Shown here piece by piece: positions 38,039-48,222 of a stretch of DNA of 64,000 bases. Location of the stretch: the NCBI RefSeq assembly GCF_033568475.1, contig NC_133121.1:131968375-132032374 (forward strand), in the 5' to 3' direction. Numbering within the stretch: position 1 is the stretch's first letter; every line of letters begins with the position of its first letter. The stretch comes from Henckelia pumila. Taxonomy: Eukaryota; Streptophyta; Magnoliopsida; Lamiales; Gesneriaceae. The position numbers were made by a program, and so were the translations under genes. Below the pieces are notes generated by a model, which searched no databases, was not told the DNA's origin, and saw only the letters and a list, made by a program, of their open reading frames with translations.

Positions 38039-40441
38039 TGAATCGACTTAGCTTATTTACGGTATATGCAAGATCAGGACGGGTACAATTAGTTAAATAC
38101 ATTAAACTTCCTATCACCCTTGCATATTCCACTTGTGAAACAGGTTCTCCTCTATTTTTGGCTAAATGTGTACCCAATTCCATAGGTGTTCTAGCCATAG
38201 GATGATTTGTGGCATTAAATCGTTCAAAAACTTTTTCTACATAATGAGTTTGGGATAACATAATTCCAGCAGGAAGTCTAGAGACTTTATTCCCTAGAAT
38301 TATATCACACAATCCCAAATCCTTCATATCAAAATGTTGTCTCAACATTTTCTTGGTTTTCACAATCAATTCATGGTTGCTACCCATGATTAACATGTCA
38401 TCTACATAAAGACAAACAATTACGTATGCATTTGTAGTACCTTTAATGTAGACACATTTATCACATTCATTTATTGTGAAACCATTTGACAACATTGCAG
38501 TGTCAAACTTTTGATGCCACTGTTTAGGTGCTTGTTTAAGTTCATACAATGACTTGACAAGTTTACACACCTTTTGTTCTTTTCCGGGTACAACAAACCC
38601 TTCTGGTTGTTTTATATATATTTCTTCATCCAATTCTCCGTTCAAAAACGCAGTTTTAACATCCATTTGATGAATCTCAAGATCATGCAATGCTGCAATA
38701 GCTATGAGAACACGAATGGATGTTATTCTAGAAACCGGAGAGTAGGTATCGAAGAAATCATATCCCTCTTTTTGTCTAAAACCTTGAACCACGAGTCGAG
38801 CTTTATATTTATCTATAGATCCATCTTTTTTGTACTTCCTTTTAAGAATCCACTTGGATCCTAAAGGTTTACATCCCGAAGGGAGATCAACCAACTCCCA
38901 TGTATGATTATGCATTATGGAATCTATTTCATTTTGTATGGCTTCCTTCCAAAAAGGAGCCTCAAGATTTGATAAAGCCTCTTGAAGAGTTTTTGGTTCA
39001 TTATCTAACATGTATGTTAGAAAATCAGGACCAAACGATTTTTCAACTCTTGCACGCTTTCTGCGTCGTGGTTCCACGTTGTTTTGTGGAGTTTCAATTG
39101 TGTTTTCATGAGTTCGCTTGTTCGAACTTATTTCTTTCTTGTCTTTACATGGAAAGATATTTTCAAAGAATACAACATTCCTTGACTCCATAATTGTGCC
39201 TTCATGTATATCAGGATTCGTTGACTTATGTACTAAAAATCGATATGCACTACTATTGTATGCATAACCAATAAATATACAATCAACCGTTTTAGGTCCA
39301 ATTTTTATTTGTTTTGGCTTAGGTACTTCTACTTTCGCCAAACATCCCCACACTTTGAGGTATTGGTAAGAAGATTTACGACCTTTCCATTGTTCATATG
39401 GTGTTTCATCTTTTCCTTTGATTGGAATTCGGTTTAGAATGTGAGTTGCTGAGAGAATCGCTTCACCCCACATATTTTGAGGTAAGCCAGAATTTATTAA
39501 CAACGCGTTCATCATTTCCTTTAATGTTCGATTTTTGCGTTTTGCAACGCCATTAGATTGAGGTGAGTAAAGGACTGTCGTTTGATGAATGATGCCCGAA
39601 GTTGAGCAAAATTCTTCAAAAGGAGCCACATACTCTCCACTTCGATCATTTCGAATCATTTTAATTTTCGGTTGATTTTCAATCTCAGTTTTATATTTCT
39701 TGAAGCGTCGATCGCTTCATCTTTTCTTTTCAATAAATATACATAACAAAATCTGGTGCAATCATCAATAAATGTTATAAAGTACTTATTTTCACCTCGT
39801 GTTTGTACCATTTTTAAATCACATACATCAGTATGTATTAATTCAAGTGGCGTAGTACTTCTCGTGACATTATGAAATGGAGCTTTAACCATTTTCGCTT
39901 CAACACATATCTCACACTTGTTTTGTGGATTTATTTTAAACGTATGTATTACATTTAAATTTGCAAGTCGTTGCAACGTATTGAAGTTAACATGTCCTAA
40001 TCGTTCATGCCATAATTCATAGCTTTCAAGCAAGTAAGCAGAACCAACAATTTTATTCTTCGCCTCAGGGCGGATAACATTCAGTACATTTAATTTAAAG
40101 AGACCACTATCTTGGTACCCTTTACCAACAAATACACCGGATTTTGTTAATACAAATTTATCAGATTCAAAAACCATTCTAAATCCAGCTTTGCTCAAAA
40201 GAGAACCCGAAACTAAGTTCTTCCGAATGTCTGGCACATGCAGCACATTCTTGAGCGTCACCTCTTTGCCCGAGGTCATCTTCAAAACCACATTTCCTAC
40301 TCCAGCAACTTCAGACGTTGCGGAGTTTCCCATAAACAACTTTCTATCACCAACGGTGGCATAGGTGGAATACATGTCTTTCTCTGCACACACGTGACTC
40401 GTAGAGCCGGATCGATCCACCATCATCTTGGATCATCCACC
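38039..40441 (-). pseudogene. Copia protease-integrase-RT region, frameshifted
   Basis: Reads in order: protease remnant WID..GSTSHVC with a 1-nt deletion at the active-site Ser codon and a TGA just before it; GAG-pre-integrase [11 protein letters not shown] and CEICVEAK; integrase core IHTDVCD and FIDDCTRF; a frameshift near 39,715; then DRSGEY, SPQSNGVAKRKNRT (catalytic Glu of the usual E-R-x-N site changed to Lys), and a long RT frame with WKEAIQNEIDSI, KARLVVQGF, QMDVKTAFLNG, YVDDMLI. The frame is cut at NKLSRFTS by the gypsy element at 38,034 and continues at 27,944. The enzyme set is complete in layout but inactive. Confidence 0.92.
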
Positions 40442-41361
40442 ATATTGGTCTCACATATAACAGCACTAAGATCAATATCAGAAAGTTCTAAAGGTACATA
40501 CCTTTCTTGAACCATGTTCACTTGCCTTGGTTTCTGATTTTTGTTGTTTTTCTTTGGTAGTCGGCAGTTCCTTGCCATATGATTCGGTTTGCCACAGTTG
40601 TAGCAACTTCCCTGAAATTTCTTCGCTTTCCCTTTTTTTCTTTCCATCATGGGGCGCTTCCTCTTTTGACTCATACTAGATTTCGCCAGGTTTACTTTGG
40701 CCTCGGTTTCCATCAGATTTTTATTTTTATTTGACTTGGCCTCGGTGTTCCTATTGTCCTCCTCGATGCGAAGCCTCACAATAAGATCTTCAAGTTTCAA
40801 CTCCTTACATTTGTGCTTAAGGTAGTTTTTGAAGTCTTTCCACAGTGGAGGCAACTTCTCAATGATAGACGCGACTTGGAATGGTTCATTGATTTCCATT
40901 CCTTCAGCCAATAAGTCATGCAAGATGATTTGTATCTCTTGCACTTGACTCATTACAGTTTTTGAGTCTACCATCTTGAAGTCCAAAAATTTGCCAACTA
41001 CAAACTTCTTTATGCCGGCATCTTCAGTTTTGTACTTCTTTTCCAAAGAATCCCATAATTCCTTGGCCGTCTTCACAGAGGAATAGACACTATAGAGAGT
41101 GTCGTCAAGGCCATTCAAGATGTAGTTTCTGCACAGAAAATCGTTGTGGTTCCATGCATCAACCGCGGTCCTCCTTTGGGTGTCAGAGTCGCCATCAACG
41201 ACGACAGGGGGATCCTTCTTCAGGAATCTAGACAGATTCAATGTGGTAAGGTAGAAGAGCATTTTCTGCTGCCAATGTTTGAAGTCGGCACCAGAAAACT
41301 TTGGCGGCTTTTCTCCATGAGCGGGGGCGGAAGCAAGCGGAGTGAATGAAACGGTAGACAT
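40423..41361 (-). CDS. Copia Gag
   Basis: Open frame of about 312 residues starting [13 protein letters not shown]. It has the copia gag domain ([50 protein letters not shown]), a basic stretch ([16 protein letters not shown]) and one CCHC zinc knuckle [14 protein letters not shown]. It ends NMVDDPR at a TGA that sits just before the protease; in related elements gag and pol are continuous, so this stop may be a mutation. An upstream in-frame ATG at 41,451 is less likely. Confidence 0.87.
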   Translation of the reverse strand: MSTVSFTPLASAPAHGEKPPKFSGADFKHWQQKMLFYLTTLNLSRFLKKDPPVVVDGDSDTQRRTAVDAWNHNDFLCRNYILNGLDDTLYSVYSSVKTAKELWDSLEKKYKTEDAGIKKFVVGKFLDFKMVDSKTVMSQVQEIQIILHDLLAEGMEINEPFQVASIIEKLPPLWKDFKNYLKHKCKELKLEDLIVRLRIEEDNRNTEAKSNKNKNLMETEAKVNLAKSSMSQKRKRPMMERKKGKAKKFQGSCYNCGKPNHMARNCRLPKKNNKNQKPRQVNMVQERYVPLELSDIDLSAVICETNMVDDPR

Positions 41362-41828
41362 CTTCAGAATCCGAGAAATACAAAGGAATTTCGTCTTGCG
41401 ATTGTTAGTAAGTTGTATTCTGAATTCTGAAAACTTCAATGTCGGAAGCAATCAACAGCAACGAAAATGATCAACACAGTCGAGGCGAGAGAAACTCTCT
41501 ATCCGCAAGACGAAATTGCCCGTTCCAAGTGCTAAACGTTAGCGACAATCGTCTCTAAGATACAACGACTTTCGATCGTGATATAGCAGCACTGCAAATA
41601 TCACGAACTTCAACGAACGAAAATATGCTTTAACTTTTCTTTTGAGAAAGTGAGGGAGAGATTTTGAGAAATCTGAAATCTGAAATCTACGTTATCAGAT
41701 GTTTCTGTGTATGTTTTCTGTGTTATAACCATCATATATATAGTCTTATACACGAAACAACACGTTTGCAACCCATGACAGAAAAATGCCAGAAACAGTC
41801 GTGACTGTTCATTCTGCAGAAGGTGTGC

Positions 41829-41992
41829 TCGGGCGGTAATTTTCTACCGCGCGAGCGCCCAATCCACTGTCTCGCCAAAATGGTACCGCGCCCGCGCGGC
41901 AATTTTTTACCGCTCGGGCGCAAGCCGTTTTGAACTCACTGTCTCGCATGTGAGGTGCTGCGCCCACGCGGTAATATTTTACCGCTCGGGCC
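41829..41992 (-). repeat. Three GC-rich stem-loop repeats in the copia leader
   Basis: Between the 5' LTR and gag, three tandem copies about 60 bp apart each contain CGGTAA...TTACCG within a CG-rich stem (for example GCGCCCGCGCGG ... CCGCTCGGGCGC at about 41,889-41,922). The spacers share GCGAGACAGTG. The GC content stands out sharply from the AT-rich surroundings. Confidence 0.8.
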
Positions 41993-42052
41993 TACTTCAT
42001 AAAATAATAAAATATTATTTTAAATAAATTTTATTCAAAAAGAATAATCGGA

Positions 42053-42373
42053 TCAGAAGACCACACCACACCACGCCAAGCCGAGCCGGCCGGGCGCGTG
42101 TGTTGCATCGGCTAGCGTCTTGCCCCTTTACAAAACATCAGGTGCCCTAAGGGCCCAATCCCATAAACCAAACATGGGTTATTTAAGGTGAACAATAAAT
42201 TTGAGTTGTTCCAATGTGGGACAACCATTTTCCCATTTTTCTCCAATTTATTTCACCAAATTTTTGAATTTTTCAATAATTTGGACAAGGCTTTACAAGG
42301 CTTCAAAGCCTATTTGGGTCAATCATTTCAAACCCTTTCAAGCCCAATCACAATTCATTCAATATTTCCAACA
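42053..42373 (-). repeat. Copia 5' LTR
   Basis: 321 bp, TGTTGGAAATATTG at its 5' end on the minus strand. Downstream of it the leader starts TCCGATTATTC, which does not match a common plant primer site. Confidence 0.87.
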
Positions 42374-42396
42374 CATACGCGAACCCATCACAATTT

Positions 42397-42500
42397 AAGA
42401 ATATAACTTTTGAGATCCAAATGATCGAGTCAAAATTACGTGCCTTACGAAGAAGGTATACGTTTTCCCTCAGATAAGAAATCCCAATATAAAGCTTTGC
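42397..42500 (-). pseudogene. Exon 2 of the left cystatin-like copy, stranded right of the copia element
   Basis: Reads ISYLRENVYLLRKARNFDSIIWIS after a CATTGACAG acceptor, matching the right copy's exon 2 (42,942-43,064). It lacks nine bases (WER in the right copy), an in-frame change, and the GTATGT donor has been lost by a small deletion. This proves that the left gene copy once ran from here into 26,492. Confidence 0.65.
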
Positions 42501-42600
42501 CTGTCAATGGAATTCGATTGCAATTCCCAATTAAAAGAGTACAAATTGATGTGGAAATTGTTTTGCATCAAAGGTTTATAAGTACTGAGAAAATATTATT

Positions 42601-42870
42601 AATACGTGATCTTTCATGCTATATTACATTTTTTATTTCGGACTTTTATATTATGAGTAAACAGTGTTCATTATCCGTCGCGACATACACCAAAATAAAA
42701 ATCGCTCGACGCTCTCTCGCTGTCCATTGCAATAGGCGCTGTAGCCGCTCTTGACCCTCGCCTCTCTCGATCTCGGTTTCAGTTTCAGTTTCAGTTTCAG
42801 TTTCTATTTCTATTTCTATTTCTCCCGATTTGTCCCTGTAATGGTATGATTTAGTTTCGCCTTGCTGTTT
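42601..42870. promoter_or_regulatory. Centre of the inverted duplication; shared 5' region of head-to-head copies
   Basis: Unique sequence between the two arms. It contains CT-rich sequence and a microsatellite of GTTTCA then ATTTCT hexamers (about 42,776-42,823), typical of a 5' UTR, immediately before the proposed first ATG of the right copy (42,841). Both copies would start from this interval, so it is a candidate bidirectional promoter. Confidence 0.5.
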
Positions 42871-45081
42871 TTATTAATATATTTTCTCAATATCAATTTG
42901 TACTCGTTTAATTGATGATTGCAATCGAATTTCATTGACAGGCAAAGCTTTATATTGGGATTTCTTATCTGAGGGAAAACTTATACCATCTTCGTAAGGC
43001 ACGTAATTTTGACTCGATCATTTGGATCTCATGGGAAAGAAAAGTTATATTCTTAAATTGTGAAGTATGTGTTCGCGTATGTCATCTGATAATCGAAAGA
43101 AATCTGTATATTTTGTGTTAAGAATTTCATGAATATTGTCCAACAAATTGTTTATTTGTCATTAATTAATTTTATAACGATGATCTGTATTATTAAATGT
43201 ATCTGACATCATTTTCTCCTACACTTAATTTGTTGACAGATGTGTGATGACTATTGTGACTCTCAACCACATTTAGTAAAACACATGTGAACGTCCACGC
43301 CGTATATGATGTCAACAGTGGTGCAAAACTAGCTTTGGACTTGTACAACAGGCAAAATGTTAGATAAATGATTTGATCTATATATTGACAGCCCTTATCA
43401 TTTAATGCTCATAAAAAAATTTGTTTGCAATTTTTGTGTTGTTCACAGCAAAAGAATTTCGATCTCGTGAAGGTTGCCAAACTCAACTCTACATATGCGT
43501 GGGATTACATGATTGTCTGTGCACAGGATTGTGAAAGTAATGAGTGCCATCTTTTTCGATGTATTGTTGATGTGCTGAAAAAAAGGTTGTGTTGTGCGAG
43601 ATCAAGGTACTATCCTTGCCATGATTTATTGATATTGTTATGCGTGTTTTGTATGAATTTGTGCAGTCATTATTGTTGGTTTATTTCAGTGTTTTTGTTG
43701 TATGGAGTGCACACTCAATCGTATCAAATAATATATCTTTGTTAACTGTCTTATGAATTCCATCTTCCACGTAGCCCGTAGTTACAATTCAAACCAACTT
43801 ACATAAATTAAAATTCTCAATCTGTCATGAAGATGTTTAGGTTTAGTAGTTAGTCCATGTTACCTCTCAAATTATGGAGGATTAGGTTATTTTAACTATA
43901 TGATACCTGCGTGTATTTTGTTCCGGATTTTATTAATGTTTCAAAGTCCATAGCCATAAAATTTGAAACGGGGAGAGGTTTTCTTTAAGACAGAATCTGA
44001 TAAAATAAATAAATATTTAAGACAAAGAAAATATATGGATTATGGTGAATTTTTGTTAGTAAGTTCCAAGTGTAGCTCCCCAAATGGGATTTGATACTTG
44101 TATCAATGTGCTTTTAATTAAAAGCTTGAAGTATCTCCTTGGGTTACCGGTTGGTGCATTATTCTGCTACCCCCGAAAGTGAATGAAAACCTGGAATGAA
44201 GTATGCCGCATGTCAAAACCATAAGCTCTAAAATTTAAAAGCTAAAGTAGATTTTAAATACAGTTGTCTATTCAAATGTTGTTCCTTTAATTATTACTTG
44301 CTGGAAAAGAAGTCTGAAGTTTTATTTTTGTGTGATTTTTTTAGTGTAATGGTGTAATTTCAATCCTGATCGACGATGTGGATGACTATATAAAAAAAAT
44401 CGGTCAAAGAGATGAAGATCGGCCCTCTGAGACTTGGTACAAACATATCCAGAATACCTTAAAATTATGTTTATCATGTTATTATTTTCGTTTGCCACTG
44501 ATCAAGTATTTCTATGTTCTACGTTTAAGATTGTCTTAGTTTTTGGGACATTGAACTGTTAATTCCTTAATTATGGCTAACTAATTAATTTTATCCGGTA
44601 AGCGTAGAGGTATTGCTCATAGTTGTCAAAAGCGCGCCAATTGTGCCTTTTAGCACAAAGCACAACGAAGAGTACAGCCTGTGCTTCTATACCCTCCAAA
44701 GCGCATGCTTCTGTGTGCTTTTTTGTGCTTTAAGTGAGTTTCGGAGGAAAATAACTTATTTGCCAAAAAAATCAGAGCCATTTTTGTTACAAAATAGAAC
44801 AGGGGATACCCTAATATTGTCGCCTCTGCCCACGATGCCTGCACCCTTGTAATCGGTGTTTTCAGAACTTGACTGGACCGGCCGGGATCCGGTGAAGGGT
44901 CCGGTCTGGACCAAGTTTAAAAACCGTTTGTTGTCAAACTGGTTGAACCTTCCTTGAGCTGGTGAACCGATGAAAAACCGGTCCCACTTGTTCAACTTTT
45001 TTTTTTAAAAAAATATGTTTATTTGTTATATACTTTTCAAACTAAAAAAAATATTTCTTATAATTAAAAATTTACTATTTG

Positions 45082-45120
<39 letters not shown>

Positions 45121-47006
45121 TATTTGGTTTTTGAACTTTGTTGAAAATATTATTTTAGCTGTATTTAAGCTTATTTTGATTTATTTTTTTGTTATATATA
45201 TAATTGTATTTGATATTTTTATTATATGTATGTTGTTGTTTAGGTTTAAACTTTGGTAAATATATATATCTCATGTTTTTTCATATTTTTTTAAAATAAA
45301 TTGATTGATAATTTTTATCTTTTTAGAATATTTTATTTATTGTGTTTTATTTCCATAAAATGTGTTTTTTGCTTTGCGCTTTGGCCATTAAGCCCAAAGC
45401 CACCTGAGCTCTTTAATGTGTCTTATGCTTTTTTGCTTTTGTTGCTTCCAGATATTATTTTAAGAATAGGTTGCTCCTTGGCTTTTTTTTTGGTTATTTT
45501 TATAGAAGGCTAAAGGTTTAAGAAATGTCCCCCCACATATTGGTCTTGTTATTTTATATCCTCTTCTAATTGAAATATGCTTATAATATTTTTGAGATTA
45601 GGTTCATGATTGTGCAACATTTTCTTACTAGCTATCTTTGCTAATTTTGAAAACAGGAGAAATGATCTTCAGGCTCTTTGTTCTGATGGTGTAATTTATG
45701 TCTCGCCTACTAGTAAGAATTAATATTGAAATATCACAATTCATTATTATATTTAAATGTTATATACTAGTTTCAACCTCATTGTCAATTTTTTTATCCT
45801 GCTTATCCTTTTCTTATGTCTGCTAGGACTGGTTACTGGTCAAAATTTTTAAATTATTAGGATTAAGGATAGTTGTTAAAGGCGCATAAAGGGGGACCTG
45901 ACGTGCAAGGCTAGGCGCACGCTTGCGTTGTTTAATAATAACACATATATATACATAACTATTTAAGGGAATCTTGTAATATGAATGATTATTTGCTTGC
46001 TTACTTGATGACCTGGGGACCTTGGTCAAGGCTGGTTTGCTGCCTTCTTAGTTCAAGGCTGGGTTGCTGCCTTCTTCTTAGTTCAATGCTGGTTTGCTTC
46101 TATAAGGATTTCAGTTCATCAAATATCAATCCCATTTTGAAATCCCCTTTTCCCAAACACTATAACTGTATTTTCAATTCCAAATTCCTTCAAATCCTGT
46201 CGCTTCCAAACATACGGTAAAAGTAGTATTCCTTGCTAGCCCCGCGTCCCATCAATAATCTGTAATTGGTATTTATTAACAACAATGATTTTGAGATATG
46301 TAAGCGACCAAATGAAGTTTTGATTTGTTCTGCGAAAGTTTTTGAAATTTGTGAATATAAGGACAAAAGAAGTTCAATTGCATTTTGATGCTAATTTTGC
46401 AGTTTTTCGATTATTGGGAGAGGAATCGTTTTCAGATTTTCACAAGGTAGAAAAATTTCTTCCTTTCTACTCCATGTGTTTCTTTTCTTTAGATCTTGTT
46501 TTGTACTTTGCGAATTTCTGACCAGGACCACAATTGTTGACTCATGAATTGATCTAATGTATGGATCCTTTTTTTGGCAGAACTCATCTGTATTGTTGAA
46601 AGTCAAAAACTAACTTTTGTTTAAATTTGTTGACAGATGTGTGAAGATTATTTAGACCCTTGTTTGTATGACAAGTGTGGAACGTTGACATCAACAAATG
46701 TCAACTGCTTTGACTGGGTCGCAGAATATGCGAAATTGGCCATAAACCTCTACAATGAAAAAGAGGTTAGACATATTATTTAGCATTTTGCAGGCGAGAT
46801 TTTGTAGCGCACATACTAATTTTGTTCTGCAAAATTTGAAATTACAGCAAAAAAACTTCATGCTCGTAAAAGTTGAGAAGCTCTACTCTTTTGTCGATCC
46901 ACATTACTACTGCATGACTTTCTGGGCACAAAATGGTAGCAGTGATGAGTATCGTCTTTTTCGGGCTGTTTGTGTTAAGCGTGATGACAAGGTATTACTT
47001 TGTGTG
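42841..47006 (+). CDS. Right copy of two-module cystatin/monellin-like gene (possibly defective)
   Basis: Candidate exons: 42841-42843 (ATG only, with 5' UTR before it), 42942-43064, 43240-about 43368, 43449-about 43612, about 46403-46446, 46637-46765, 46848-47006, and perhaps more downstream. Exon 2 gives AKLYIGISYLRENLYHL. Module A: AKLALDLYNRQ, QKNFDLVKVAKLNS, LFRCIV. Module B: MCEDYLDPCLYD, AKLAINLYNEKE, QKNFMLVKVEKLYS, FWAQNGSSDEYRLFRAVC. Donors GTTAGA after the YN helix and CACAG/TACAG acceptors are shared by both modules, so the modules arose by internal duplication. Module A is damaged: a deletion in its first exon puts stops in the usable frame and an indel near 43,575 shifts the frame before VVLCEIK. 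Module B is open. Function unknown; cystatin/monellin-fold (UPF0725-like) is the best guess. Confidence 0.5.
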
Positions 47007-47530
47007 GTTAATTTACCATCCTCTCTATGTTGTTACTGGTTCACATTATTTTTGTTCCTAGTTTATGTGAATGTTAAATGGATTGGTGTCTGTGGAGGCT
47101 ATCAAAAAATTCGATCTAAAATCAATTCAAACCTACTATAATGAAATAAAATCCTTAGCTTCATGAAGGATTTGGATTTATTAGCAAGGTCTTTTTATCT
47201 TATAAATAAATTATGAGCTGTTTGCTGGTTTGTGTTTGTATGACAAATAATTGGAAGATTCTCCAAAGATGAATGACCATCACAAGTATCCTGTTTTGGA
47301 TGATTGGGGTATTACCATCATGAATTCTAATTTGGCAATGAATAATACAAGGTTAGATGTATAATGAATGTTTCATTTTTCCACTCACGTGTATAAACAC
47401 AGATAGGTTCATTCTTGTGATTATTTCTTACCCATGATATTTTTGAACAAAAGTGAGAGGAAATTCAATGATCTTGGAGTTTGCTCTTGTGGTTCTGGTG
47501 GCACTGACTCTGGCTTTACCCGTGGTTCCG
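42935..47530 (+). repeat. Right arm of the large inverted duplication
   Basis: Mirror of 22,110-26,495 plus 42,374-42,600. It retains about 155 bp (43,079-43,237) that the left arm lacks at the copia insertion site. Includes GCGC-rich transposon-like remnants near 44,620-45,420 and 45,870-45,930. Confidence 0.85.
45084..45117. repeat. (AT)17 microsatellite
   Basis: Uninterrupted AT dinucleotide run within the right arm; the left arm has only a short ATATATAT tract at the matching place, so it expanded after duplication. Confidence 0.95.
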
Positions 47531-48222
47531 GCGTCGTCGAGGATAGTTTGAAATATTCATTAAGTTCTATTGTCGAAAACTATTCAAAATATTTGGGTTG
47601 CAGGTAGATAAAATATTATTGTAAATGCTGTGAAACTTATGCGTTAAATTTATGTGTTAATTATACTTGGTTTAACTTGTGAAGCTCTTTCTTGTTATTG
47701 TTATTTGATTGAATTGTATGGCCGGTTAATGATGGATTCGGATACATATTCAGTTTCACGCTTAATTTTCTCATCCAAATATCCACTCAAAACACAATTT
47801 TGAAATGTAACTCGAGATCATTTCCACAATTTTTCCGTACATTTATTTTTGATAAAGGCACGGCGTATTCATTACAAGTTTGTCAATACTTGTCAAATTA
47901 AAATTTGTTACTACTTTCTCGTTACTCATTATAGGACAATTTTTTGACGCCTCATTTCAATAATAATAATAATAATAAAATTAGATCTGTCAATTCGGAT
48001 TGGCTGATATTGTCTTGTCGCCATCAAGTGAAGTGGGTAGGCCTGCCATCATGGCGGGTTCGGAAAACATTAGTCCGCCATGGATTGTGGGTTGGACAGG
48101 TTAATCCATAAAAAAATTATTTAATCCATAACTTAAAAATTAATAATTTTTTTTAAAAAAATCATATATAAATAATTATATATGATATACATATTTAAAA
48201 ATCATAAATCATTATAAATAAT
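47531..48222. other. AT-rich spacer, nothing assignable
   Basis: Starts at the outer end of the right arm. Contains an (AAT)n run at about 47,962-47,980 and a patch GGCGGGTTCGGAAAAC / GTCCGCCATGG near 48,050 that may be a transposon remnant. No gene seen. Confidence 0.5.

Larger units (their letters stand above)
26496..42373 (-). mobile_element. Ty1-copia retrotransposon split by a gypsy insertion
   Basis: Direct LTRs of about 325 bp bound the element; without the nested gypsy it is about 5.8 kb, normal for copia. Order in the minus direction is LTR, leader, gag, protease, integrase, reverse transcriptase, RNase H, LTR, the Ty1-copia order (integrase before RT). Its LTR begins TGTTGGAAATATTG on the minus strand, typical of plant copia. 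A plausible polypurine region (GTGGCGGAT) abuts the 3' LTR. I could not find a tRNA-Met-like primer site next to the 5' LTR, nor matching target duplications. Coding is broken by stops and frameshifts, so the copy is dead. Confidence 0.9.
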
